From positions 150,017 to 214,016 of the forward strand of contig JBQVOK010000007.1 of assembly GCA_052437175.1 (NCBI GenBank): 64,000 nt of DNA, given 5' to 3'. A model generated the notes under the pieces. The model was given only the letters and a program-made list of their open reading frames with translations, searched no databases and was not told the origin of the DNA. Source of the DNA: JACVCJ01 sp052437175 (lineage in GTDB: Bacteria > Bacteroidota > Bacteroidia > CAIKAF01). Below, piece by piece: positions 24,201 to 32,655 of this stretch (positions are counted from its first letter, which is position 1; each line of letters opens with the position of its first letter). A program made the position numbers and the translations under genes.

Positions 24201-24581
24201 ATGAAGCTGTATCGTATTATACTGCCCGTAAAGAATATTGAAGAAGCGGCCCGTTTCTATTCCGGCATCTTTAAACAGGCAGGGCAGCGGGTGTCTCCGG
24301 GCCGGCACTATTTCGACCTGGAAGGCAACATACTGGCCTGCTACGATCCCCTGGCCGACGGTGACGGCATCGACAGGCCCTGGTCGTTCCATGAGAATCA
24401 GTTCATTTACATTGCCACCGACGAACTGGAGTCTGTGCACCGCAAATTCCTGGAATCGGCCAGCGAGTATACCGATCCGGAGATCAGCACCATGCCCTGG
24501 GGCGAGCGCCTCTTCTACGCCTGGGATCCCTTCGGCAACCCGGTTTGTTTCGTGGACAGAACTACGGTCTTTACAGGATAA
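24201..24581 (+). CDS. VOC (glyoxalase/bleomycin-resistance-like) protein
   Basis: A 126-residue single-unit VOC protein: two beta-alpha-beta-beta-beta modules, opening MKLYRIILPVKNIEEAARFYSGIF and ending RLFYAWDPFGNPVCFVDR, a common signature of the family. Ligand residues for a metal are only partly visible (Glu in LFYAWDPFG is lacking), so enzymatic activity is uncertain. It is separated from DUF4199 by a terminator, so is its own transcription unit, with TAACTTGG near 24186 as a possible -7 box. Confidence 0.88.
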   Translation: MKLYRIILPVKNIEEAARFYSGIFKQAGQRVSPGRHYFDLEGNILACYDPLADGDGIDRPWSFHENQFIYIATDELESVHRKFLESASEYTDPEISTMPWGERLFYAWDPFGNPVCFVDRTTVFTG

Positions 24582-24789
24582 GAACCCGATATTTTCACTC
24601 CCGTTTCCAGTTTTTTTGCTTGTAAACGTTTTTTTCTCTAATTTGTAGATGCGTTTATATACCCGTTTAGGAATACCGCTTGTATACAATTGCCTGTAAT
24701 ACGCTCCGTTATTCCTGTTCCTGAAGCCGGGTGTTAACCGCCCCCTCTCTCTGCTACTGATCATTGTTGCATTAACCCGGCGCATACCC

Positions 24790-27573
24790 ATGAATACAAA
24801 AACGACCAGGAACCATCCGGATAAAACACAGGCTGCTGCCCAGGAAAACAGCAAAACGTTCGCTGGCAGCGAAACCCATTCCGTGATCCGGGAAAAGCAG
24901 GCTACTGCTCCCCAGGCCCCCAATAACACAGGACTTCCTGACAATCTGAAAAGCGGCATAGAAAACCTTTCCGGTTTTTCCATGGACGACGTACAGGTAC
25001 ATTACAACTCCGCCAAACCGGCGCAGCTGCAGGCACATGCGTATGCACAGGGCACCGATATACACGTGGCTTCCGGGCAGGAGAAGCATATACCCCATGA
25101 AGCCTGGCATGTAGTACAGCAAAAACAGGGCCGGGTAAAGCCTACGGCACAGCTCAAAGGTAAAGTGGCGCTGAATGACGATGCCGGGCTGGAAAAAGAG
25201 GCCGATATAATGGGTGCCAGGGCAGTACAAACACCGGGAGCGGAAGTTCCTGCGGCAGAGCGCGGAAATACGGCTGCAACAGGCATTACGGCACAACGAA
25301 AGATCAACGGTAAAAGTACGGTAAATGAAATCGAAACGATCCTGAAGAAAGACATCATGGCCTGGAGCCTGTACACCTCCTCCCAACAGCTAAAAGATTT
25401 TATCAATACGCATGTAACGGATCTTGCTAATGACTATCAAAGCTATCCGAACGCTCATAAACCTCAGGAGCTGAAAATCAATTCACCCGCCAAAACCCAG
25501 AAACTGGATTCAGAGAATGCTATTATAAAGTGGGTACAGGCACTCTACTACAGCTTTTTTGAAAGTGACAGCGGTTTTACAGACCAGCCCCTGAAGAGTA
25601 AGCATTCTTCTGTGATTGCCCATAAAGATAAGCACGACGGCAACTGGAGAAAGTTCGTGGATGAACGTCTGGCCAGGATACCCCTTACCATAAATACGAG
25701 CCTCGATGTCCCGTTTCAATCGGCCCACGCAGCTGCACAGAACGCGGCAGATGAACTGGACCGCAAAGAACTGGTAGGAAGTACCATAAAAAAAGATATT
25801 ACTGCCGATCAAAAAGCCATCCAGGATTTTGCAGATTATGTGGAGTCGAAGCGCGATAGTTCGCAATCGGACGTAAAAAGCCAGTTGCCTCAATGGAAAA
25901 CAGAATCTAAATATGGTACAGGGGTGAGCCTGCATGCCGAGTTCTTTCCCAATATAACCGTGCCCAAGGGAAGCGGTGACGATATCAAAACACCGATCGA
26001 CTGGTTCTACGAATCGCGTAAAGAAGGTCCTTCTGCCCGTTATGTAAAGGGACACCTGCTGAACGACCACGTAGGAGGGCCTGCCAAAAACTATAACCTT
26101 TCGCCCCTGCGCGAACAGGATAACCATGTGCATGACAACGGGATCGAGGTAGAACTGAAATTCGCGGTCGGCGATATGCAGCGTGAGGTCATCAACAATC
26201 TGCCACGCACCTACAATCGCATTGTATACGATGTAACCCTGGATGCACAATCCAAACGGAACGGAACGGCCCAGTGGGCAGATGCGGCACAATACCTCGC
26301 GACCTGTAAGGCGTTGAAAGCAACCGTTCAGAACGTCCTGGACGGAGATACGGTGCCGACCGATGACGGAACTGCCACGCACAATTTTTCGGCAGCCCCG
26401 GCAGGGCTCATGAACCTGCTCGATGCGTTACACATACCAGCGACCACCGTGCTCCAGGACCTTGTGCCACCCTTCCGGTATAACCGTTTATTATGGGAAG
26501 CGGAAGACTACCTGGTGCGGCCCTGGTATGTACGCCTGCTGCTCGACCGCACTTCCGGAAAGCATGTTCAGAAAATTTCACTCGCCAACAAAAAACCCGA
26601 AGAACTTAACGCACACTTCATTACGCCCGAAAAAGGAAGTACCGCACATATATGGGATGAAGATACGTCAAGGCCCGGCGCTCACTACGACACTGAATCT
26701 TTACACAAAGATCATGCCTTACGCCTGGAAAAAGAACTGAGCAGTATGTCGGAGAACGATTATTCCTTTTACCGCTATTACCTGCAGAAAACCGCCAAAA
26801 ACACCCTGCTGGGGCAATTGCCGCTTAAACCCGATCCTGTAAAATTCTATGATATCGTGGCGGCAAACGCCACCGAACTGGCAGATACTTTAAAAGTATA
26901 CCGGGCCAATTCCGATGCCATTATTGCCCAGTTCATTAAAGAGCGGCAGGAAGATACACAAATGCTTACCACATCTCTGCTTACCATGGGGCAGTACAAG
27001 CCCCAGGATTCCGCCCGTATCCTGAGCAATGTATCCGGTACCAGCATCGACCCGGAAAAAATGTCACTGGAATTCGGGCAGCACATGGGCCGCCTGGGTT
27101 CTCCGGAACGTCATACACACATTAAATCGCTGGGAGAAGAAGTAGAAAAAAAAGAGCAGCATAAGCAGGGACAGGCAGATGGCAAACGGGACGGCCGGAA
27201 AAAACTGGTAGTGGACGTAAGCGCTAAAAAACCGGAATACATAACCGGGTACCAGCTGGGGCTGACAGAAGGGCTGAAAATAGCCGGAGATCAGGACGGA
27301 GGTTATTATGGCTTCGAAGATGGACATAAGTACTCCAGCCATCGTCCCAATACCGGCTTCAGCAAGTATTCGGATAACAACCTGAACCAGATCTACCGGG
27401 ATGCATTCAGCAATGCCTACAAAGCTGCCTATAAAGAGGGCGTTACCCGTTTAGGAGAAGACCATGGAAAAGAAGACCGTGACAAAAATAAACCTTATAA
27501 CCCCTGGAAACCAAAGGATAATGATTATCTGAGAGGCTACGATTGGAATTATCACCATGGCAGAAAAAAATAA
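24790..27573 (+). CDS. DUF4157 (eCIS-core) protein with nuclease-like and repeat C-terminus
   Basis: A 927-residue protein with an N-terminal low-complexity part and the DUF4157 domain (about 48-145), including LSGFSMDDVQVHYNS and the metalloprotease-like motif HEAWHVVQQKQG (103-114), then LEKEADIMG. Such domains are tied to extracellular contractile injection system (eCIS) cargo and to polymorphic toxins. At about 417-451 it has YVKGHLLNDHVGGPAKNYN followed by NLSPL and an N-x-x-H, the pattern seen in nuclease-like modules of DUF4157 proteins. The last 135 residues carry Gly/Tyr repeats (YITGYQLGLTEGLK, YKAAYKEGVTRLG). No signal peptide is seen, and no eCIS structural genes or obvious immunity gene lie nearby. 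Likely an orphan effector or toxin; function is inference. Confidence 0.8.
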   Translation: MNTKTTRNHPDKTQAAAQENSKTFAGSETHSVIREKQATAPQAPNNTGLPDNLKSGIENLSGFSMDDVQVHYNSAKPAQLQAHAYAQGTDIHVASGQEKHIPHEAWHVVQQKQGRVKPTAQLKGKVALNDDAGLEKEADIMGARAVQTPGAEVPAAERGNTAATGITAQRKINGKSTVNEIETILKKDIMAWSLYTSSQQLKDFINTHVTDLANDYQSYPNAHKPQELKINSPAKTQKLDSENAIIKWVQALYYSFFESDSGFTDQPLKSKHSSVIAHKDKHDGNWRKFVDERLARIPLTINTSLDVPFQSAHAAAQNAADELDRKELVGSTIKKDITADQKAIQDFADYVESKRDSSQSDVKSQLPQWKTESKYGTGVSLHAEFFPNITVPKGSGDDIKTPIDWFYESRKEGPSARYVKGHLLNDHVGGPAKNYNLSPLREQDNHVHDNGIEVELKFAVGDMQREVINNLPRTYNRIVYDVTLDAQSKRNGTAQWADAAQYLATCKALKATVQNVLDGDTVPTDDGTATHNFSAAPAGLMNLLDALHIPATTVLQDLVPPFRYNRLLWEAEDYLVRPWYVRLLLDRTSGKHVQKISLANKKPEELNAHFITPEKGSTAHIWDEDTSRPGAHYDTESLHKDHALRLEKELSSMSENDYSFYRYYLQKTAKNTLLGQLPLKPDPVKFYDIVAANATELADTLKVYRANSDAIIAQFIKERQEDTQMLTTSLLTMGQYKPQDSARILSNVSGTSIDPEKMSLEFGQHMGRLGSPERHTHIKSLGEEVEKKEQHKQGQADGKRDGRKKLVVDVSAKKPEYITGYQLGLTEGLKIAGDQDGGYYGFEDGHKYSSHRPNTGFSKYSDNNLNQIYRDAFSNAYKAAYKEGVTRLGEDHGKEDRDKNKPYNPWKPKDNDYLRGYDWNYHHGRKK

Positions 27574-27599
27574 CACCAGACTTAAGCAATACAGATACT

Positions 27600-27767
27600 C
27601 CGTAATTTACATCGACCTGCCAGCCGGGAAGAGCCGGCCCGTACTACAGACATACCACGGTATAGCACTACGAAAATGTACCCAACGATTTTGAAGCGGA
27701 TATCCGTGTGGATGCGGAAGGGCTCGTTGTGGATTATCCGGGGTTGTTTGTAAGAAAGGCACCCTAA
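27600..27767 (+). pseudogene. Relic of a DUF1089 (glycolipid-binding-like) gene
   Basis: The last 34 codons before the stop at 27767 encode HYENVPNDFEADIRVD followed by AEGLVVDYPGLFVRKAP, the typical end of putative glycolipid-binding (DUF1089) proteins. A TAG directly precedes this frame. The preceding family-like piece IYIDLPAGKSRPVLQTY is in another frame (27605-27655). The N-terminal 130 residues are missing, so it is a decayed fragment. Confidence 0.55.
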
Positions 27768-27914
27768 CGATATTTTTCGTCTCTGACCTATTCAACATTC
27801 ATCAATACTTATTTTTGCCTACTAACATTTTTTAAACATATTCAGCGATTTAACTTCAATAAAACACTCGAAAAAACGTTCAAATATCAAAACAATTACA
27901 CTCTGTTTTCCTCT

Positions 27915-28796
27915 ATGAAAAAGCGCATCCTGAAAAGAGTACTGGTTACGGTCTTTTGCTCTGTCTTCTCTCCTCTTCTGTTTGGCCAAGCTGTGGACTC
28001 CCTGTTCCAAAAAGGGATAGAAGCTATCCAGTCAGAAAAACTGGATGAAGCGGTAAACTGCTTTGATCAGGCAATAGCTCTGAAAAATGATGAATTTATA
28101 CTCTGGTATAACAGAGCTACTGTAAAAAGCTGGCAGAGAAGATACGAAGAAGCAATTCTTGATTTTAACGAAGCCATTAGATTAAACCCGGAACATAAAA
28201 AATCCTATAACGGACGGGGCTGTGCAAAACAGGATATAACAGATTATAAAGGCGCCCTGGCCGATTTTAATAAGGCGATAAAAGTTGACAATACATATAT
28301 TGATGCTCTGTATAACAGAGGCACTTTATATAATTTACTGGGAAAGAGAGATAAGGCATGTAAGGACTACAATCTTGCGTACAAACTGGGAGATAAGCAG
28401 TCAGAAAACAAGGTAAATAAATGTAAGGAAGAAGCAGAAGACGTATATCCGATCCTCTATCTTACCCAAACTGCCAATAATGACACATACGGGTTTACAT
28501 CTGAAAACCCGGTTAAAGTCGGGCCAGGCCCTGATGGCGGACCAGCCAATGAGAGAGCGTACCTGAATCTGTTGCGCGACGTAAATGGTAAACCCGTGAG
28601 TTATGAGCGCACCGGTAGTTGTTGTGGATATAAATCGGACAAAGGTTTTTTAGGTATTGCCATGCTTGACCAATACGAAATACATTATACCAATGAAAAA
28701 AATGAAGCGGTTAAAAAGCTTGTTTATATTTCCATGTATGATCACGAAGACCCTAAAATACTATACGGATTTAAGACTGTCGGCGGGAAAAAATAG
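27915..28796 (+). CDS. Exported TPR protein with Bacteroidota C-terminal domain
   Basis: A 293-residue protein with a signal peptide (ending ..LLFGQA), four TPR units (about 27-170; for example AVNCFDQAIALKNDEFILWYN), and a C-terminal domain (about 183-293) reading TYGFTSENPVKVGPGPDGG, then PANERAYLNLLRDVNGKPVSY and GSCCGYKSDKGFLG with a Cys-Cys pair. This last domain also occurs alone in small Bacteroidota lipoproteins that are often mislabelled as a KDO-8-phosphate aldolase; nothing here supports that enzyme. The function is unknown. It is somewhat AT-richer than the genes around it. It has no clear operon partner. Confidence 0.75.
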   Translation: MKKRILKRVLVTVFCSVFSPLLFGQAVDSLFQKGIEAIQSEKLDEAVNCFDQAIALKNDEFILWYNRATVKSWQRRYEEAILDFNEAIRLNPEHKKSYNGRGCAKQDITDYKGALADFNKAIKVDNTYIDALYNRGTLYNLLGKRDKACKDYNLAYKLGDKQSENKVNKCKEEAEDVYPILYLTQTANNDTYGFTSENPVKVGPGPDGGPANERAYLNLLRDVNGKPVSYERTGSCCGYKSDKGFLGIAMLDQYEIHYTNEKNEAVKKLVYISMYDHEDPKILYGFKTVGGKK

Positions 28797-28847
28797 ACTC
28801 TAACGAATATTGTTTATCTTTAATGCTGCCCGACCAACAGTCTGACA

Positions 28848-30251
28848 ATGAAAAACCACTTCCTGTCCTGCCTCTTTCTTCTCTGTACACTTTGCCTGCA
28901 TGCCCAGCGAGTCAATATCTATAAACTGTATTCGGAGAACCAGCAGTATTACCTGCAGAGCATTCCGTATACGGATTCGTATTCGTCTGTACTGGGCAAA
29001 GCCTATGTATACCGCAGCGGACAGCAGGAGCCCCTGTATTCTGTGAACCGGCATTTTCCCATTACCAGGACCAGCAACCTGCTGCAGCTCAGTAGCGACG
29101 GGCAAACCATTATGTATATCAACTCTACGGCTAAGGGCAAGACCGGCGATACACATCCGCTGACCGTATACCGGCAGGGACTGCTGGTAAAAGCATACAC
29201 ACTGACAGATTTTATAGAGTGCGACCCGGACACGGCCGATTGCGAACTCCTGTACCACAATACCCAAGCCCTGTGCCGCGATTCGGGCAAATGGGAGAAC
29301 GGCCTGTTTACACCCGGCTTTTACCCGCAGATCACCACAGCGGAACGCTTTGCCAACACCTATAACGTATTTTCGAAAAACGATACATTGTATCTTACCG
29401 ATTATGGCCGGCAGCTGAACATATTCTCCCTGCAGACGGGGGAACGGCTGCGCAGGGTACCGTTTGATGCTTATTACTCTGTGCTGATACCCAGGGCCCG
29501 TTACACCAAATACCAGTCGGAACAGGTAAAAACGCCCTCGAAGTACGACCTGCCACCGCTCAGGAACGGACAGGAATTTGCACAAGCCATCAGTGAGCTG
29601 ATCGGTATGCCCTATCTCGGGGATTACGACCAGAAGGATGAACAATACAAAAAGCATTTCCTGGAACTGGAAATACTGGTAGACCGCAGCGGGCAGCTGC
29701 AGATACTGAAACTGGAAGCGGATTCGGCCCTGCCGGCGGAAAAAGTGAAAGCCTTTCTGCTGGCCCGGGAATACGATATGAGCAGCCTGGCCCCGCAGCT
29801 GGAAAGCTGGCGTTTTGAAAGCCGGATGCCCTTTCGCAACCCATCGAAAACCATTGCCCGCAGAGAAAAGAAAATACAGCAGCTTGCACAACATGAAGCT
29901 TATATAAAACGCCTGACCATGGATACGATTGACGGATTCTACATTCCCCGCGACCTGGGCGAATGCATGCAGGAACTGGACCGCCTGCTGGCCACCAAAG
30001 ACCGCGAAATAATGAAAGCCAAAATCACACGTAACGATATGATTGCGTACCACCACGGTCTGGGTACCTTTTTACGTAACAACTGGGGGCTCTGGGGCGG
30101 ATCGCGCCTGCAACAGTACTTTTTTGCCCGCGGGCTGAACCATCCCGACAATATGTCGGCCCTGGTGCTGGAATATTACCACGACTGGCTCAATGGCAAA
30201 ACCGGGACCTGGAAGGACTGGGAAGCGGCCAATCTGCCGAAGAACAGATAG
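28848..30251 (+). CDS. Exported protein with C-terminal DUF6794 domain
   Basis: A 467-residue protein with a signal peptide (ending CLHAQ). The N-terminal 370 residues are beta-rich and not recognised, with an apparent energy-transducing or TonB-like stretch (LELEILVDRSGQLQILKLE, about 264-282). The C-terminal part, IPRDLGECMQELDRLLATKD (about 366-385) and RNNWGLWGGSRLQQYF then HPDNMSALVLEYYHDWL, matches DUF6794. Function is unknown; the DUF6794 domain is often found in solitary Bacteroidota proteins and in toxin or immunity loci. It follows the TPR gene after 51 bp on the same strand, and may share its transcript. Confidence 0.7.
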   Translation: MKNHFLSCLFLLCTLCLHAQRVNIYKLYSENQQYYLQSIPYTDSYSSVLGKAYVYRSGQQEPLYSVNRHFPITRTSNLLQLSSDGQTIMYINSTAKGKTGDTHPLTVYRQGLLVKAYTLTDFIECDPDTADCELLYHNTQALCRDSGKWENGLFTPGFYPQITTAERFANTYNVFSKNDTLYLTDYGRQLNIFSLQTGERLRRVPFDAYYSVLIPRARYTKYQSEQVKTPSKYDLPPLRNGQEFAQAISELIGMPYLGDYDQKDEQYKKHFLELEILVDRSGQLQILKLEADSALPAEKVKAFLLAREYDMSSLAPQLESWRFESRMPFRNPSKTIARREKKIQQLAQHEAYIKRLTMDTIDGFYIPRDLGECMQELDRLLATKDREIMKAKITRNDMIAYHHGLGTFLRNNWGLWGGSRLQQYFFARGLNHPDNMSALVLEYYHDWLNGKTGTWKDWEAANLPKNR

Positions 30252-30277
30252 TTGTATCTTGACACGTACGCCCGCGT

Positions 30278-30357
30278 GAGGGATGGCAGCGGAAAGCCCG
30301 TCTCGCCTTAAGCGAGAGGGACTTGAAGCGTACAGCCCGGCCCGACGCAGGAGGGAC
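30278..30357. repeat. Intergenic repeat element, two GAGGGA/AGCCCG units around a hairpin
   Basis: Two related units, 23 and 24 nt long (30278-30300 and 30316-30339), both begin GAGGGA, have AGCG in the middle and end AGCCCG. Between them lies a perfect hairpin, TCTCGC-cttaa-GCGAGA (30301-30317). A third partial unit begins at 30350. Elements of this kind are frequent between Bacteroidota genes. Confidence 0.65.
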
Positions 30358-30476
30358 ACGCCCTGAACAAACTACGCACTCCCGATTTCATAAGTTTTAC
30401 CGTCTTTTTCATAACAACGCTCCCGCAGCTTAGGGATACCTTTGGATTATTCATTAATCTGTAAAACATATCCATT

Positions 30477-31358
30477 ATGAAAAAGCTTTTTATGATCTGT
30501 ATCTCGGCGCTGAGCCTGAATGTACAGGCGCAATTGCAGAACCTCGGTTTTGAGCAGTGGCAGCAGCCCATGGAGTCGTTCAATAACCTGCCGGAGAACT
30601 GGACCATTTTTTCGGACCACGTATACCGCATACCTTCGGGAAATACCTATTTCCCGCCGATAACCGATGCCCAGAGCGGTAACCTGGCGCTGCGCCTGTC
30701 GGTCTGGTATACGTATACAGAAGATATCGCCTATCAGAAAGCGGCCATAACCGGACGCCCCACCGCTCTCAGCGGGTATTACACCTATACCCGTAATTTT
30801 TACCTGGACGGCAATACCAATAAGGTGGAGATCGATTCTGCCCGCGTATGGGTTACTCTTACCCGCTGGAATGCCGCCGCGGGCAAAAGTGATACCGTAG
30901 GCCGCGGGTACCTGGCGCTGGATTCTGTGCCGGACTATAAACAGTTTGTGTGTCCTATTGTATACAGTTCCTCGGAAATGCCCGACTCTATTGCCGTTAC
31001 ACTGGACCCTTCGCTGCTTGACCGGGTGCTCACCAACCACAACAGCGGGCTGCCCGAAGGCATCAGTTCCCTTTTTACGGTAGATAACCTGGCCCTGTCG
31101 CAGGACGCCCAGGTAGGCCTGCCGGAACAAAAAACCACAACGCTGCAGGTATATCCCAACCCGGTAAAGGAAACCCTGTACATTACGGGCACGGAAGATA
31201 TGCTGGCTTACGAGATACTGGACCTTTCCGGCAAGGTGCAGAGCCGTGGTTCATCGGCCCATAAAAGCATTGCCACCGGCGACCTGAAACCCGGCGTATA
31301 CCTGGTGCAGCTCCGCCAGGGCCAAACCGTACAGCGGCTGAAGTTCGTAAAACAATAA
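30477..31358 (+). CDS. T9SS-exported protein with type A sorting domain
   Basis: A 293-residue protein with a signal peptide (ending NVQAQ), a central beta-sandwich, and a T9SS type A C-terminal sorting domain (about 222-293) beginning LQVYPNPVKETLYITG and ending VYLVQLRQGQTVQRLKFVKQ. The N-terminal part opens LQNLGFEQWQQP, a start typical of PCMD-like or carbohydrate-binding cell-surface modules. It should be exported through the inner membrane by Sec and across the outer membrane by the T9SS, which removes the sorting domain. Ligand is unknown. It stands alone. Confidence 0.85.
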   Translation: MKKLFMICISALSLNVQAQLQNLGFEQWQQPMESFNNLPENWTIFSDHVYRIPSGNTYFPPITDAQSGNLALRLSVWYTYTEDIAYQKAAITGRPTALSGYYTYTRNFYLDGNTNKVEIDSARVWVTLTRWNAAAGKSDTVGRGYLALDSVPDYKQFVCPIVYSSSEMPDSIAVTLDPSLLDRVLTNHNSGLPEGISSLFTVDNLALSQDAQVGLPEQKTTTLQVYPNPVKETLYITGTEDMLAYEILDLSGKVQSRGSSAHKSIATGDLKPGVYLVQLRQGQTVQRLKFVKQ

Positions 31359-31431
31359 ACCGTTCGTTTTACAATACACTTTCTCATATACACAGATCTA
31401 TACAACGAGATAAGGCAGGCTGGTACCGGTA

Positions 31432-32445
31432 TCAGTCTGCCTTATTCTTTTGGCAGAAGTGCTTCAGTTCTTTCTGAATTTCGGCGATGAGTTGCTGCTC
31501 TGTGGGCAGGTACAGGCGGTACCGGCTGGCAAAGATCTGCTTTTGTCCCTCGGGCAGGCTGAATTTTACCACGGCATCGTTCCGGGCGGCACACAGCAGG
31601 ATACCGATCGTGGGATTTTCGTGCGCTGTTTTTTCCACCCGGTCGTAATAATTTACATACATCTGCAGCTGGCCCAGGTCCTGGTGCGTCAGTTTACCCG
31701 TTTTGATCTCCACAATAACAAAACATTGCAGCAGGCGGTTGTACAAAACCAGGTCGATAAAAAAATCATCACCATCGATATGTATACGTTTTTGCCGGGC
31801 AATGAAGGCAAAACCATTACCGAGTTCCAGCAGAAACTCCTGCAGATGTGTAATAATGGCCTGCTCCAGGTCTTTTTCGTAGAGGGCCTTATTGCCTTTA
31901 AGCCCGAGAAACTCCAGGAACAAAGGATCTTTAATAACAGCTGCAGCCTCATCCGGGATTTGTTCCCTGCGCGCCACAGCCAGTACTTTCTCCCGGTCAC
32001 TGCCTGCCAGCAGACGCTCGTACAGGTTGCTGTGGACCTGCCGTTCCAGTTGCCGTACAGACCAGTTGTTACGGAGCGTTTCTGCCATATAAAATGCCCG
32101 CTGATCTTCTGTATCCATTGCCAGTAAAAGCTTGTAATGACTCCAGCTCAATTGTGTCCACAGTGTAGACACAATTGGAAATGCACGGTAAAATTGTCGA
32201 TACCAGCTCAGCTGCCGGACCGAAAATCCACTCCCGAATTCCGGTTGTAACTGCGCAGAAAGGTAACGGATCAGGTACTTACCATATTCCGCTCTTTTGC
32301 GCCCCTGCTGTTCTTCTTCAAAAATACGGCGACCGATATGCCAGTACATGAGTGTACGCTGATGGTCCACCGCACGTACGGCATGTTCCCGGCTCTGCAG
32401 GATAATGCCCCGTATATCGGCCATGAAGGAAGGGTTGATAAGCAT
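31432..32445 (-). CDS. DUF1016 (YhcG-like) PD-(D/E)XK nuclease, copy 2
   Basis: A 337-residue paralogue of the gene at 21967. The start at 32445 (MLINPSFMADIRG) aligns exactly with the other copy (MQKQDPFTSDIRA). The N-terminal domain is conserved (RAVDHQRTLMYWHIGRRIFEEEQ), as is the nuclease core DDFFIDLVLYNRLLQCFVIVEIKTGKL with the Asp and the E-x-K. The C-terminal end FASRYRLYLPTEQQLIAEI is again shared. In the segment encoding IVSTLWTQLSW a palindrome of 13-bp arms lies at 32149-32177. The two copies point toward each other. The gene seems intact, and its upstream region faces the divergent ABC-F gene. Confidence 0.9.
   Translation of the reverse strand: MLINPSFMADIRGIILQSREHAVRAVDHQRTLMYWHIGRRIFEEEQQGRKRAEYGKYLIRYLSAQLQPEFGSGFSVRQLSWYRQFYRAFPIVSTLWTQLSWSHYKLLLAMDTEDQRAFYMAETLRNNWSVRQLERQVHSNLYERLLAGSDREKVLAVARREQIPDEAAAVIKDPLFLEFLGLKGNKALYEKDLEQAIITHLQEFLLELGNGFAFIARQKRIHIDGDDFFIDLVLYNRLLQCFVIVEIKTGKLTHQDLGQLQMYVNYYDRVEKTAHENPTIGILLCAARNDAVVKFSLPEGQKQIFASRYRLYLPTEQQLIAEIQKELKHFCQKNKAD
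32149..32177. repeat. Palindrome inside DUF1016 copy 2
   Basis: CAATTGTGTCCAC (32149-32161) pairs with GTAGACACAATTG (32165-32177) at 12 of 13 positions around loop AGT. Same gene position as the palindrome in copy 1 but different arm sequence. Confidence 0.8.
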
Positions 32446-32510
32446 AGTGTGTAAATTTACGGGCATAATATACAGAGATCGGCCGGACAGAAACACTCAA
32501 AACCAACCCA

Positions 32511-32542
32511 TTGCGATCCTGCCTGAAAATTTTGTATCTTTG
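32511..32542 (+). promoter_or_regulatory. Promoter of the ABC-F gene
   Basis: TTG (32511-32513) and TATCTTTG (32535-32542) match the Bacteroidota -33/-7 boxes at 21-bp spacing. The transcript would have a leader of roughly 105 nt. Confidence 0.6.
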
Positions 32543-32589
32543 CCTGTACAAATCAAAAGTTACGCATAGTGTAGGATATCATTTCTTTC

Positions 32590-32627
32590 CGGGGATAAGG
32601 GTCAGGCCAGATGGCTTCCCGTTTTTT
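32590..32627 (+). terminator. Leader terminator (attenuator) before ABC-F gene
   Basis: CGGGGA (32590-32595) pairs with TTCCCG (32616-32621); an inner stem GCC/GGC closes the loop AGAT, and six T residues follow (32622-32627). It lies between promoter and ORF, the position expected of a transcription attenuator. Confidence 0.6.
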
Positions 32628-32637
32628 ATTCTGTTGA
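32611..32637 (+). CDS. Putative leader peptide MASRFLFC
   Basis: A minimal ORF of eight codons plus stop (ATG at 32611) begins in the 3' arm of the leader terminator and ends 18 nt before the ABC-F ATG. A ribosome working or stalling on it would open the terminator stem. ABC-F resistance genes are often controlled by ribosome-mediated attenuation, so the arrangement is suggestive. No clear Shine-Dalgarno is visible, as usual in this phylum. Confidence 0.35.
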   Translation: MASRFLFC

Positions 32638-32655
32638 AAAAGAAATACAAACACT

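Noticed and set aside
28800..30056. 418-codon minus-strand open frame
   Set aside because: Antisense to the DUF6794 protein gene, without any domain or start signal.
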